DNA of 64,000 nucleotides, taken from contig NW_027168298.1 of the NCBI RefSeq assembly GCF_040954835.1, positions 62,001 through 126,000 on the forward strand, in the 5' to 3' direction. The stretch comes from Lepisosteus oculatus. Its lineage: Eukaryota; Chordata; Actinopteri; Semionotiformes; Lepisosteidae. Both the position numbers and the translations under genes were made by a program. Shown here piece after piece: positions 40,503 through 51,380 of the stretch (its first letter is position 1; each line of letters starts with the position of its first letter). The notes under the pieces are model-generated. The model worked only from the letters and a program-made list of their open reading frames with translations, had not been told where the DNA came from and made no database searches.

Positions 40503-42275
40503 TTTGGTCATGGTGACATCATGGTAGAAAGAAACGAGCTTGTTACGTCTCAACAGAAACGCTCTTTAGCTCTTTCAGCGTTATGCAGAGAACAGCGTCT
40601 GTCGAGATTACTTTTGTGTCAGCGCGAAACGCCGTGTGCTGTCAGTGTGATTTCATATTGCTCGTCGCGGCGCCCGGCTTTTGTCTGTCAAACGTTAGGT
40701 TGCGCTTCTTCATGCTGCATCGTCGGCATGAGTGGAGCTTTTTAAACGTCTGTACTTACTGTATATGGTATATATACAGTATATGGCTGGTCTCGGTACT
40801 TTAAAGAAAACATACACGAAAGATGGTTTCATTATGACCAGTATCGGTCTTGAGATATTTTTAACTTGATTTACAGAAGCGCGAAACGGTATGCCCAGGG
40901 CGTTTTAGTTTTCGTTTTGTTTTAATGCAGTGCAGTGGATTGATTAGAGATATCAAGTACATACAAGTCATTTTTTAAATGTTGTAGTTCGTCTTGTAAA
41001 AATGTTACAAGTACATAATCTGTCAACAATTACACAGGTTCTGTTTCCATATTGCGAATTTTGGTTACGTAATATTATTTTCTAATTTCACGTTGTGAAT
41101 ATATGATTTGGGCAAACAGAGCCGCAAAGAAGTACATTATGGGTTGTTGTTTTTTTTTTGCAGTTTTATCTAGAACAAGCGATGCTTAAACCTTTGTCTG
41201 ATTCTTGTGAAACTATCCACACGACAGTTACCTAGGAGTTGACTTCAGTGATGTCACTGATGGGATGTTTCTAAAAATCCATCCACTGTAAAACGTCTTC
41301 TCCACTTGTCCTGCATATGTATTCGCTAATGAAGCTGTGTGTTCTGAGCCTGGATCTCTACATTTCTGTATGAACCAGCTTAGAGGGCTAAAGACAGCTT
41401 GTGTTTAAATTGAGTGTAAGGTAATTTATGCTTCTAAACTCATGGTCAGCATTTATTATTGTACTGTGCTGTAAACTTCTTCTGTGCCTAATTACATTAT
41501 TTTATAGCTTTATCAAATTTGTACATTGTCGATAATGTTTCTGTAGTTTTCGGCCCTCAGCATCCGACTGTCTGGTGGTGCTGTGTGTTAGGTTCCTGAC
41601 TTCCATGTCACATGGTCTGTGAGTGAATCCCATGGAACTATGACTTTATTTTTTAACAAACATTTCTTTGAAAAAATTAAATGTTTCCCTGGGTCAGAGA
41701 TTAAATAAAACCTCACTCGCACCAAACAAATTTATATTTCTAAATATCACAACATGATCGAATTTAAGTATTTTTAATAACAATGAATAGTCACCTATGC
41801 TTTACAAAATAAACATTTATATTGATTTGAATCACGTTTTGATTTAAATCGTAAACGCGTGTTTAAATATATGTGTTTAAAGGCGATATACTGTATAAAA
41901 GCGCTGATTCTTATGGAATGTGTTCCGCCAGGGATTCAAAATTTTTTATTTTTTTTAATCGCGTATCTAAGGAAAATTGCAGTATAACTTTGTTCATGCA
42001 CATCATTATACAGTATCTCATTTTGTATTTCTATAAAAAAAAATCGTTTGCCCAGCCACTATTGTTGTTATTGTTTTTATCCTGTAAAGCGCTTTGAGGA
42101 GCACAGCTTTCTCACCACTTAGATTACTTTTTGACACCATCCTTACACAAAGCAGAAACTGATTGTATTTTCCGATGACATACAAGTGAAAAGATTACAG
42201 ATTTTAATCGTCTTTTTTCTGAACCAGGGAAAATCTGATCATGTTTCTCTATAACAATAATAAAAAACTTTATTT
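40503..42275 (+). repeat. U4 downstream spacer, then a direct copy of the left-arm start
   Basis: To about 40,764 this is U4 flank. 40,765-41,060 matches 61,740-61,340 inverted, and 41,061-42,003 repeats window positions 1-920. 42,003-42,167 is replaced by other sequence; 42,168-42,275 resumes left-arm 1,615-1,722. No gene seen. Confidence 0.75.
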
Positions 42276-43022
42276 TACATATCACCTTTAAAAGTGGCAT
42301 CTCAAAACAATACAGTAGATGTAAACCACAGATTACAAAGTAAATACCCAGACAAACGCAAACGCGTTTTTAATAAAATGCTTTCATTCATTCAACAGAG
42401 AGAGAGCGTAAAACCTGGGTGTAACAGCTGTTCCTTTTTCTGATCACTCGCTCTCTGGATAAATGTCTCGCCTGTCCAGTTCTTTGTTTTCCTAATTTGC
42501 CAATTATGCCTGCTGTGATCCACTCCTACCCTCACACCTAAAGAAGACTATTTTAAATTTCTTTGCACATAAATTTTATTGCACATAAAGGTGATATGTA
42601 AAATAATGTTTTTTTTTATTGTTGTTATAGAGAGACATGATCAGATTTTCCCTGGTTCTTCCTGTGCGTGCAGTAGTTACAAAGTTGAACGTCTTTACAT
42701 GATCTGCTGCAGTTTTCAGTGGGCGGGCTTTGTCAGATGGCTTGGAAAAACGCACTGTGTTTCGGCTCGGGAAACATCATGAGCAGTGTCCTGCATGTTT
42801 TCTGTGTATAGCTGTCTTTTAACGCATACAGAATTCATTCGAAATCATTGATTTCTCCAATTAACAAGGGTCCCTTTTTGAACCTGCCAGAAGCATTCTT
42901 TCAATGTAACAGATTTACTCCGGGGAAAGGCAGCATGACATTGAGAGTAGCTCAAGCTTTCAGCACCCGTATCGGACTGCATGTTTGCAGACACCGCTCA
43001 GAATCCCCTGTAAGATTCTCCG
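42276..43022. repeat. Mixed spacer, ending in U4-unit spacer
   Basis: 42,620-42,657 is an inverted copy of 42,222-42,260 (GATCAGATTTTCCCTGGTTC type). 42,658-43,022 is U4 spacer (compare 27,850-28,220). No gene seen. Confidence 0.65.
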
Positions 43023-43100
43023 ACACTCTCCCGCTACTCTTGGTGCGCTCATGCCGCAACACAGGAAGGCTGGAGCAGGTGGCTGTGGGCTCTGTGCACC

Positions 43101-43161
43101 GCCGAAATAGCTCAGCTGGGAGAGCGTTAGACTGAAGATCTAAAGATCCCGTGTTTCGGTG
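43101..43161 (+). pseudogene. tRNA-Phe(GAA) pseudogene, T arm deleted
   Basis: GCCGAAATAGCTCAGCTGGG and an intact anticodon arm (CTGAAGA) are normal, but about 12 nt of the T arm are missing (AAAG joins ATCCCG), so the B box is lost. A further change lies in GTGTTTCGG. The same deletion in copy 2 shows it predates the unit duplication. Confidence 0.9.
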
Positions 43162-43270
43162 TTTTGTTTCATCGCGCCCTTTGTTCCTCTCTCCAGCGCC
43201 CCCTGCCTAAAGTGACGCGTCCCTTTCTCAGCCCGAAACGCAAGCGAGACACCAGCAGCAGTCCCTGCAG

Positions 43271-43343
43271 GTTTCCGTGGTGTAGCGGCTATCACGTTCG
43301 CCTGACACGCGAAAGGTCCCTGGTTCGAGACCGGGCGGAAACA
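43271..43343 (+). tRNA. tRNA-Val with GAC anticodon
   Basis: 73 nt, GTTTCCGTGGTGTAGCGG to CCGGGCGGAAACA. All stems pair. The loop CTGACAC gives GAC, whereas the unit 2 copy (46,680) has CTAACAC (AAC). Eukaryotes normally read GUC/GUU with A34 edited to inosine and lack Val(GAC). A and B boxes are intact and TTTT follows, so it looks expressible. Confidence 0.92.
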
Positions 43344-43917
43344 GTCTCATTTTGCACGCTCCTGTACTTCACAGAGGTATTGAGCGACCGGTCATTTGTT
43401 CCCAATGTATTTCCGGTGCCTTCATGCACTCTTGTACCAAACGCACGTTCCTTCTGTATGCGGAGCCGATCATTTGCAATTGGGCTGTGCCGACAGATCA
43501 GGACGAGCTCTGTCGGCTCAAAAGCAGCGCAGGACCTGCATGAACAACAGAAAGATTAGCATCCAGCGGGGGCTTCTTAGTGAGCCCAAGATCTCATCAA
43601 GAATCGGCTCCAGCAACAGGGCTGGGCGCATTGTTCCATTCTCCGACCACTCTCGGTGTAAACAAGTCCCTCCTGGTCTCTGCTTGAATTGCACTTTCCT
43701 GCGTTTGCTTTGGTGTAACTGGCTTCCCCTGCATGGGCGAATGTGAAGAAGATCCTTAGTAAGTCATTGAAGAAACCCGAGAAGAGGTCGGAGTGGTCTC
43801 TGTCGTTCATCAACGATCCAGTCAGGCAGTACTCCTCTGTAAAGCGCCGTTCGTTCACATCAATTGGCTTTTTTTTGCCTTCATTCGTGCAAGTAGTAAA
43901 AGCAGACGCCCCTATTC
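43344..43917. other. Spacer Val-His, no gene seen
   Basis: Repeated nearly unchanged at 46,753-47,326. Several open frames exist on both strands with no recognisable protein. Confidence 0.7.
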
Positions 43918-43989
43918 TGCCGTGACCCGGATTCGAACCGGGGTTGTTGCGGCCACAACGCAAAGTACTGACCACTATACGATCACGGC
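43918..43989 (-). tRNA. tRNA-His(GTG)
   Basis: 72 nt on minus, GCCGTGATCGTATAGTGG, anticodon loop TTGTGGC (GTG), T arm CCCGGTTCGAATCCGGG and 3' TCACGGCA. All stems pair. TTTT lies about 20 nt downstream. Likely functional; G-1 is added after transcription in this family. Confidence 0.95.
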
Positions 43990-44190
43990 GAGTTACCGAT
44001 ACACACGTGGCAGGGCGGAAAAGGCTGTGCTCTCTTCGTGTGACATAATTCGGGAAAGTCCTGACGTTGCATTTCAACTGAGCCCCAGTATACATCGACC
44101 CTTCGACACTCTGAGTGACAACTCTCTTGCGTGTTTTCTCATATTTATGTAGTTAGCTTGCATGATGCCCGGAACAGCAGGGTTGTGCAC

Positions 44191-44262
44191 ACCCATATGG
44201 TCTAGCGGTTAGGATTTCTGGTTTTCACCCAGGCGGCCCGGGTTCGACTCCCGGTATGGGAA
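44191..44262 (+). tRNA. tRNA-Glu(TTC)
   Basis: 72 nt, (A)CCCATATGGTCTAGCGG, loop TTTTCAC, T arm GGGTTCGACTCCC and 3' TATGGGAA. Position 1 is A instead of T, and the anticodon stem starts T-G instead of C-G. TTTT follows. Confidence 0.92.
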
Positions 44263-44704
44263 CGTGTCAATTTTGCCTCCTGCTTTCCAAAACATCAGCA
44301 CTGTGTACGAAGGAGCCGCATTAAAACTACTCAACGTGCGAGAAGAGGGGGCGCTTGTTTCCAGCCAAAACTTCTCGCGTGTGAGACGAGCTGACCATCG
44401 CTGCAGGAGGTGGGAGGGTCACTCTGGTAGACAGGGCTGACCTTCGGCAATAGGATTTATACTCTCCAAGATTATATTTGCACTTTCTGGAGAGGCGATT
44501 TTCTCCACTTCAGTAGCCCGATTTCGTCGATTGCGTGGAGAGGGCTGTAGAATGTGGCGCCGTCTTTCCTGCTCCGTCCATGACAGGCGTGCTGGTCTCT
44601 GGAGAGAGAGCACGGTCCATAAGCGCACCCCAATAAAGGCACTGGAAGCAGCTGAATCGCATTGGCGAAGCTCAGCACTGGGCCGCTGGGCACATCTGAC
44701 CACA
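44263..44704. other. Spacer Glu-Val, no gene seen
   Basis: Repeated at 47,672-48,122 with a small insertion (duplicated AACGTGC) in unit 2. Confidence 0.7.
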
Positions 44705-44777
44705 GTTTCCGTAGTGTAGTGGTTATCACGTTTGCCTCACACGCGAAAGGTCCCCGGATCGAAACCGGGCGGAAACA
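44705..44777 (+). tRNA. tRNA-Val(CAC)
   Basis: 73 nt, GTTTCCGTAGTGTAGTGG, loop CTCACAC, 3' GGGCGGAAACA. The T loop reads ATCGAAA in place of TTCGAAA (T54 changed), which weakens the B box. No nearby TTTT. The unit 2 copy keeps the normal T loop. Confidence 0.9.
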
Positions 44778-44930
44778 GACCAGACTTCTTCTGTCGCCAC
44801 GCACAAAAGGGGATTGGGGATTCGGCTAGCGCTGTGATCGAACAGACCCACTCACCTCTTAGTGTGGCGGGATCTGCACAGTGCATGTCGCAGTGCATCC
44901 TGCTTTCACTTCAATGCGCGTCCTGATGTA

Positions 44931-44999
44931 CCCCGGTCTCCCGCGTGACAGGTGGGGACAGGTGACAGGTCCACGTGACAGGTCCTATACTAACGAGGA
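44931..44999 (-). pseudogene. tRNA-Asp(GTC) pseudogene with internal repeats
   Basis: Fragments of tRNA-Asp (T stem ACCGGGG and anticodon arm on one side, TCCTCGTTAGTATAG on the other) are separated by reiterated GTGACAGGT. The acceptor 3' strand is missing. The repeats derive from the anticodon arm itself (CGTGACAGG). Confidence 0.8.
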
Positions 45000-45411
45000 A
45001 GACATCGCTCTCTCCGACCCCCGGCATCGTGTCCCGACCCACCGTGCTGGAAGCCGACTCGTGCTGTGATTCCTTTACGGAGCAGAAATGACAACCGAGG
45101 AGCCGAGAGATCATTTCAGCATTTCGCGTCTGAACGGAAAACACAAACGACCAACTCGGAATGATTTGCCTTTGACGCTTATCAAAGCGTTCTTTGTGCA
45201 TCGAACAGACCCACTCACCTCTTAGTGTGGCGGGATCTGCACAGTGCATGTCGCAGCGCTCCCTGCTTTCACTTCAATGTGCTTCCTGATGTCGAGTCGT
45301 GTGCCGTGCGGAGGCTCTGAAAGCGAGAGCAATGAAAAGGTGCACGACGCTGTGTTAGAAAACAGAGAAGTGAAAGGCAGTCCTTTCTCTAAGGAGGTAA
45401 AAGAAAAGCTA

Positions 45412-45483
45412 CTCCCCGTCGGGGAATCGAACCCCGGTCTCCCGCGTGACAGGCGGGGATACTTGCCACTATACTAACGAGGA
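45412..45483 (-). tRNA. tRNA-Asp(GTC)
   Basis: 72 nt on minus, TCCTCGTTAGTATAGTGG, loop CTGTCAC, T arm GGGGTTCGATTCCCC, 3' GACGGGGAG. TTTT follows within 12 nt. The D loop reads GGCAAG where GGTGAG is usual. The only intact Asp gene in the window; unit 2 is cut off before its copy. Confidence 0.93.
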
Positions 45484-46509
45484 AGACATCGCAAGCTCCG
45501 ACCCCTGGCATCGTGTCCCGACCCAGCGTGCTGGAAGGCGACGCGTGCTGTGATTCCTTTACGGAGCAAAAATGACAACCGAGGAGCCGAGAGATCATTT
45601 CAGCATTTCGCGTCTGAACGGAAAACACAAACGACCAACTCGGAATGACTTGCTTTGGACGCTTTTCAAAGCGTTCTTTGAGCACGACGACTGTGCCGCC
45701 TAGCAGATACAAATGGGTTGTACAACTTTGAAGTAGCAAATGGAAGAGGGCTAAGCCTCCTCTCTTTTAGCCCAGGTTCGATCTGTCTCCCAGAATCACC
45801 AGGGCGCACGCACACACACACACCCGTGCCGTTGAAGTACTCTGCTTCATTTCTAAGGGCAACTCAACATTCACTCCTACCCCGAGTGCAGAAAAGACAG
45901 CGTCTGCAGCAACAGCAGCTCAGGTCTCTGCACAGGAGCTAAGCTGCCCCCATCTCCTCTGCTCTGCGGCTCCTACGGAGTGGAGTCCTGCCTGGAGCTG
46001 TGTTTGCAGGCGGCGGCTCCCCGCACCCTGTCTGTGCATCGTGTCCAAGAGCTCCTGGGAGGAAGAGAGAGCCCTCCCACTCGAGGGCTTTTCCACGGTC
46101 TGTGTGAGGAGGGGCGGGTGTGTCCAGCAGCTTATCGAGCGGAAGCCTGGGGCGGCGGAGAGCTGTGATCGTGCAGACCTTGAGGTGTCACCTCTTTGTC
46201 TGCTTTCCCGCCCTCCCTCCGCCCAAGCTCTGCTCCAAAGTAGCCCGGCAACCCCTCACACCTGCACGTGTCACAACCTAAGGTGTGGTCATGAGACACC
46301 CATGGGGTGTTGTTCTGTTCTTGCTAATTGTTTCCTGCCCGTCGCAGGCAGGAGTCCATGCGAGGAAGATGCGCTGGACAGAGCTCAGAGGGCGCACCTG
46401 GGTGGCTTTCCTTCTGAGTGACGTTCCTGCAACACTCTCCCGCTACTCTTGGTGCGCTCATGCCGCAACACAGGAAGGCTGGAGCAGGTGGCTGTGGGCT
46501 CTGTGCACC
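45484..46509. other. Spacer between tRNA-Asp and unit 2
   Basis: Not repeated elsewhere apart from the short flank 46,431-46,509. A GGTTCGATCT string near 45,775 resembles a B box, but no cloverleaf forms. No gene seen. Confidence 0.6.
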
Positions 46510-46570
46510 GCCGAAATAGCTCAGCTGGGAGAGCGTTAGACTGAAGATCTAAAGATCCCGGGTTTCGGTG
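46510..46570 (+). pseudogene. tRNA-Phe(GAA) pseudogene, copy 2
   Basis: Same T-arm deletion as 43,101-43,161 (GATCCCGGGTTTCGG directly after AAA), otherwise clean. TTTT follows, but the B box is missing. Confidence 0.9.
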
Positions 46571-46679
46571 TTTTGTTTCATCGCGCCCTTTGTTCCTCTC
46601 TCCAGCGCCCCCTGCCTAAAGTGACGCGTCCCTTTCTCAGCCCGAAACGCAAGCGAGACACCAGCAGCAGTCCCTGCAG

Positions 46680-46752
46680 GTTTCCGTGGTGTAGCGGCTA
46701 TCACGTTCGCCTAACACGCGAAAGGTCCCTGGTTCGAGACCGGGCGGAAACA
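46680..46752 (+). tRNA. tRNA-Val(AAC)
   Basis: 73 nt, identical to 43,271-43,343 except for the anticodon loop CTAACAC (AAC, the normal inosine-type Val anticodon). TTTT downstream. Likely functional. Confidence 0.95.
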
Positions 46753-47326
46753 GCCTCATTTTGCACGCTCCTGTACTTCACAGAGGTATTGAGCGACCGG
46801 TCATTTGTTCCCAATGTATTTCCGGTGCCTTCATGCACTCTTGTACCAAACGCACGTTCCTTCTGTATGCGGATCCGATCATTTGCAATTGGGCTGTGCC
46901 GACAGATCAGGACGAGCTCTGTCGGCTCAAAAGCAGCGCAGGACCTGCAAGAACAACAGAAAGATTAGCATCCAGCGGGGGCTTCATAGTGAGCCCAAGA
47001 TCTCATCAAGAATCGGCTCCAGCAACAGGGCTGGGCGCATTGTTCCATTCTCCGACCACTCTCGGTGTAAACAAGTCCCTCCTGGTCTCTGCTTGAATTG
47101 CACTTTCCTGCATTTGCTTTGGTGTAACTGGCTTCCCCTGCATGGGCGAATGTGAAGAAGATCCTTAGTAAGTCATTGAAGAAACCCGAGAAGAGGTCGG
47201 AGTGGTCTCTGTCGTTCATCAACGATCCAGTCAGGCAGTACTCCTCTGTAAAGCGCCGTTCGTTCACATCAATTGGCTTTTTTTTGCCTTCATTCGTGCA
47301 AGTAGTAAAAGCAGACGCCCCTATTC
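46753..47326. other. Spacer Val-His, unit 2
   Basis: Near-identical to 43,344-43,917; no gene seen. Confidence 0.7.
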
Positions 47327-47398
47327 TGCCGTGACCTGGATTCGAACCGGGGTTGTTGCGGCCACAACGCAAAGTACTGACCACTATACGATCACGGC
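47327..47398 (-). tRNA. tRNA-His(GTG), copy 2
   Basis: As 43,918-43,989 but with one T-stem change (CCAGG for CCGGG) that creates a C-A mismatch. Anticodon GTG, TTTT downstream. Confidence 0.93.
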
Positions 47399-47599
47399 GA
47401 GTTACCGATACACACGTGGTAGGGCGGAAAAGGCTGTGCTCTCTTCGTGTGACATAATTCGGGAAAGTCCTGACGTTGCATTTCAACTGAGCCCCAGTAT
47501 ACATCGACCCTTCGACACTCTGAGTGACAACTCTCTTGCGTGTTTTCTCATATTTATGTAGTTAGCTTGCATGATGCCCGGAACAGCAGGGTTGTGCAC

Positions 47600-47671
47600 T
47601 CCCATATGGTCTAGCGGTTAGGATTCCTGGTTTTCACCCAGGCGGCCCGGGTTTGACTCCCGGTATGGGAA
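47600..47671 (+). tRNA. tRNA-Glu(TTC), copy 2
   Basis: 72 nt with the proper TCCCATA start and CCTGG anticodon stem, but the T loop reads TTTGACT: C56 is lost, weakening the B box. So each Glu copy has a different fault. Confidence 0.92.
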
Positions 47672-48122
47672 CGTGTCAATTTTGCCTCCTGCTTTCCAAA
47701 ACATCAGCACTGTGTACGAAGGAGCCGCATTAAAACTACTCAACGTGCAAAACGTGCGAGAAGAGGGGGCGCTTGTTTCCAGCCAAAACTTCTCGCGTGT
47801 GAGACGAGCTGACCATCGCTGCAGGAGGTGGGAGGGTCACTCTGGTAGACAGGGCTGACCTTCAGCAATAGGATTTATACTCTCCAAGATGATATTTGCA
47901 CTTTCTGGAGAGGTGATTTTCTCCACTTCAGTAGCCCGATTTCGTCGATTGCGTGGAGAGGGCTGTAAAATGTGGCGCCGTCTTTCCTGCTCCGTCCATG
48001 ACAGGCGTGCTGGTCTCTGGAGAGAGAGCACAGTCCATCAGCGCACTCCAATAAAGGCCCTGGAAGCAGCTGAATCGCATTGGCGAAGCTCAGCGCTGGG
48101 CCGCTGGGCACATCTTACCACA
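47672..48122. other. Spacer Glu-Val, unit 2
   Basis: Copy of 44,263-44,704; no gene seen. Confidence 0.7.
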
Positions 48123-48195
48123 GTTTCCGTAGTGTAGTGGTTATCACGTTCGCCTCACACGCGAAAAGTCCCTGGTTCGAAACCGGGCGGAAACA
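48123..48195 (+). tRNA. tRNA-Val(CAC), copy 2
   Basis: 73 nt with normal T loop (GGTTCGAAACC) and loop CTCACAC; one change in the variable region (AAAAGTCC). Likely functional; no TTTT very close. Confidence 0.94.
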
Positions 48196-48348
48196 GACCA
48201 GACTTCCTTTGTCGCCACGCACAAAAGGGGATTGGGGATTCGCCTAGCGCTGTGATCGAACAGACCCACTCACCTCTTAGTTTGGCGGGATCTGCACAGT
48301 GCATGTCGCAGCGCATCCTGCTTTCACTTCAATGCGCGTCCTGATGTA

Positions 48349-48403
48349 CCCCGGTCTCCTGCGTGACAGGTGGGGACAGGTGACAGGTCCTATACTAACA
48401 AGG
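48349..48403 (-). pseudogene. tRNA-Asp(GTC) pseudogene, copy 2
   Basis: As 44,931-44,999 with one fewer GTGACAGGT repeat (55 nt in all). Confidence 0.78.
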
Positions 48404-48725
48404 AAGACATCGCTCTCTCCGACCCCCGGCATCGTGTCCCGACCCACCGTGCTGGAAGCCGACTCGTGCTGTGATTACTTTACGGAGCAGAAATGACAAC
48501 CGAGGAGCCGAGAGATCATTTCAGCATTTCGCGTCTGAACGGAAAACACAAACGACCAACTCGGAATGACTTGCCTTTGACGCTTATATACCTCTTAGTG
48601 TGGCGGGATCTGCACAGTGCATGTCGCAGCGCTCCCTGCTTTCACTTCAATGTGCTTCCTGATGTCGAGTCGTGTGCCGTGCGGAGGCTCTGAAAGCGAG
48701 AGCAATGAAAAGGTGCATGACGCTG

Positions 48726-48966
48726 TGAAATAAACATTAATAAACGCATATATAACGTCGAAAACACATCTAACACTAGGAGTATACGGCACTCTGCACA
48801 GTGTACGAAGTAAATTATTTTCGCAGTAATTAATTATATTTACTATATTTATTATACACGTGTAAATTAATTACTGCAAAATAAATTTACTTCGTACACT
48901 GTGCAGAGTGCCGTATACTCCTAGTGTTAGATGTGTTTTCGACGTTATATATGCATTTATTAATGT
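48726..48966. repeat. Long palindrome (arms about 100 bp)
   Basis: 48,726-48,828 and 48,867-48,966 are near-perfect inverted copies (TAAACGCATATATAACGTCG near the outer end; CACTCTGCACAGTGTACGAAG near the inner end), around a 38-bp AT-rich centre. A hairpin-forming, foldback-type end. Part of its outer motif recurs at 50,000-50,030 (AATAAACGCATACGTTGAG). Confidence 0.85.
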
Positions 48967-51030
48967 CGTCGATTTTACGGTTGCAATTCGACGTTGATTA
49001 TACGTCGAGGCGACGTATATATACGTATAGCCGTATTTTCGCCGTGAATATACTGTATTCGACGAATCAATGCCCACAGCTTGGCATACAAGGGTTTTGC
49101 GGAGGGGTCTTGCCACCTGCCTGAAAAAAAACAGTAAAATGTTTGAGTGCCTATAGAGTTTCTATTTTTATTTTCTTGAGAAAAGTTGATACCATTTCCT
49201 GGAAACCCCGTCCCCCATCAGTGCGCGGTGCCCGGGGAAAAATCTGTAGGGGGGCGTCTGAAATTCTGAGCGGGGGTGATATTTCGGTTGAAACGGAGCT
49301 GTACGGTGCAGCTACCCAAATGAAATCTCGCAGCTATGCCATTGATTAGTGCTTCATGATAGAAGATATCGACTAGCAATCTGGTATTTGCGATGAAGTT
49401 CAGTTTCACATTTTTCGTCACTCTCACTGGAGAGTATTGCCTGGAGCGAAAAGTACCATAAGCGTTCATTTTTGCAGCTACATGGACGTTCTGAATCGTT
49501 AAGAAAAAATGTTGTAAAACCAACAGAAAGCACAGACTGCTATAACTAGTCCTAGTTATATAACGATTTTAAGTATAATGATAAACTACTGCAAGGAATC
49601 GGTCCACCTGAGCAAACAGGATCGTAATGTTGACACTCAATAACGACACTGATATGTGCAGTTCCTGGATGGATAGCCCTCCTGCCCATCAAACAGACTG
49701 AGTGACTGTTCCTGTCATTTAGTGTTGTCTGACCATTGACAAAGTACAACTATTTTTTTAGGGCGCAAATTAAGTTAGGTAAATCTTTTTGCCCAAAACT
49801 GAAGGGGCAACATTCCCCCCTCCCCCCGTGATGCCAGGCCTGTCCCCATCCTATTCCATAATGTCATTATATATAATACCATACAACAGTGACCGATCCT
49901 TACTAACTACATGCGTTAAAATTGCACATCAGCTCATAGCAGGGGGCACATAGCCGCGATGTATTATCAATGTTATATTTCAACCATAATATCGACAACA
50001 TTAATAAACGCATACGTTGAGAAAATATCGAACCCAGCATATTTTCCGGTTATATACCACAATGCATTGCTAGTATTCGTTGGTCACAATTTTGGACACG
50101 TTTTTCAAACGTAGAAGTATATCCGCAAATATCTCAGCAATCCTCTTTTGACGAGTAAGTATGAACAATAATAATACTATCTGAATACATACAGATCTTT
50201 CTTAATATTATTTTGATTAAAATAGTACGTGAATAAGCAAAAAATGGCACATAAAATAGTGTGAATGGGGAAGATGACACAAAATCGTTTTGCCGTTTCT
50301 CTATTCTTATTCTATGTTGTACTTTCAAATTTTGGGTACTCTTTAATTAGGACAGACTTTATTGCTCAACTGCTATGATGCAAGCCAAATTTTATACATT
50401 TATTTCAGTTTTGAGCTTAGTAAACCGTTCACTTTTTAGATTATACTAAAGAAGATATTAATCATCATTTATTTGGGAAGTAATATTATATAATTTTCTC
50501 CTAGCTGCGGTGCTGAAGTCCCACCCTACATCAACAGAAAAAGAAATAAAGGAGCACGCAATGTGTTACTTGAAGAATGCATATGCAAGGCAGGGGGCCA
50601 GGAGATCTGGACTCTGAAAATAATAGGTTTTTGGTTCTAACTGTTAGGACAATTAGACAGGGTTTGCAAATAGTGGGAAAAAATCATCTTAACTTCCATT
50701 GTAATATTTTTTTTTCTTGGAAATATAGAAGTTGTACATTTTAAAATGTATATTTGAATCAAAATGTGGTTTTGAGTTAGTGTTTTAATGTAATTAGTTT
50801 TGTGTTTGTCATTTCTATACTGTATATTGCCATATTACCAGAATTTGAAGCTGAAGTTTAAGACTAGATGTGTTTTTTATGATTATTGCCCATATGTTGA
50901 TTGTTGATTGATTGTATACAATGTATAATTTGAAATACATATGTTTCAGGTGTGAATGTGTATTTTCAGAATACATTTCTAAATCTAATCATTGGCTTGG
51001 TTTACTTGTTTCTACACCTATAAAATCTAT
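48967..51030. other. Body of an unclassified element, no coding gene seen
   Basis: AT-rich from about 49,560, GC-richer at 49,190-49,330. A CGACGTATATATACGTATA stretch lies at 49,012-49,030. No transposase, RT or RNA gene was found on either strand. Only the CGTATA part is seen elsewhere in the window. Confidence 0.55.
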
Positions 51031-51380
51031 CTTTGATGTATAATAGACCTCTACCCATATATGTATAATAGACCTCTAAAGTTATGCGTATAATAGACCT
51101 CTAACCATATACGTATAATAGACCTCTAAAGTTATCCGTATAATAGACCTCTAACCATATACGTATAACAGACCTCTAACCATATACGTATAATAGACCT
51201 CTAAAGTTATACGTATAACAGACCTCTAACCATATATGTATAATAGTCCTCTAAAGTTATCCGTATAATAGACCTCTAAAGTTATCCGGAACTCCAACCA
51301 TATATGTATAATAGTCCTCTAAACTTATCCGTATAATAGAACTCCAACCATTTATGTATAATGAACGTCTAAACATAGAC
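51031..51380 (+). repeat. 25-bp minisatellite, two alternating forms
   Basis: About 14 copies of GTATAATAGACCTCTAA followed by either AGTTATCC or CCATATAC, so many pairs form 50-bp higher-order repeats. Copies become irregular towards 51,380. Confidence 0.85.

Larger units (their letters stand above)
43023..46430 (+). repeat. tRNA cluster unit 1 (about 3.4 kb)
   Basis: Order: Phe(pseudo), Val(GAC), His(-), Glu, Val(CAC), Asp(pseudo), Asp(-). The tRNA-Phe pseudogenes at 43,101 and 46,510 set the period at 3,409 bp. Unit 2 follows directly. 45,200-45,300 repeats part of 44,830-44,930. Confidence 0.9.
46431..48725 (+). repeat. tRNA cluster unit 2, truncated
   Basis: A direct copy of 43,023 onward. 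It lacks about 0.1-0.2 kb near 48,590 (CTTATA joins CCTCTTAGTG) and is cut at about 48,725 by the palindromic element, before tRNA-Asp. Confidence 0.88.

Noticed and set aside
43545-43565. AGATTAGCATCC resembling part of U6 snRNA
   Set aside because: Only about 10 bases match; no U6 5' or 3' region around it.
45765-45785. GGTTCGATCT resembling a tRNA B box
   Set aside because: No A box or cloverleaf can be formed around it.
51031-51380. CRISPR-like array
   Set aside because: Repeats are directly adjacent without unique spacers, and the genome is eukaryotic; it is a minisatellite.
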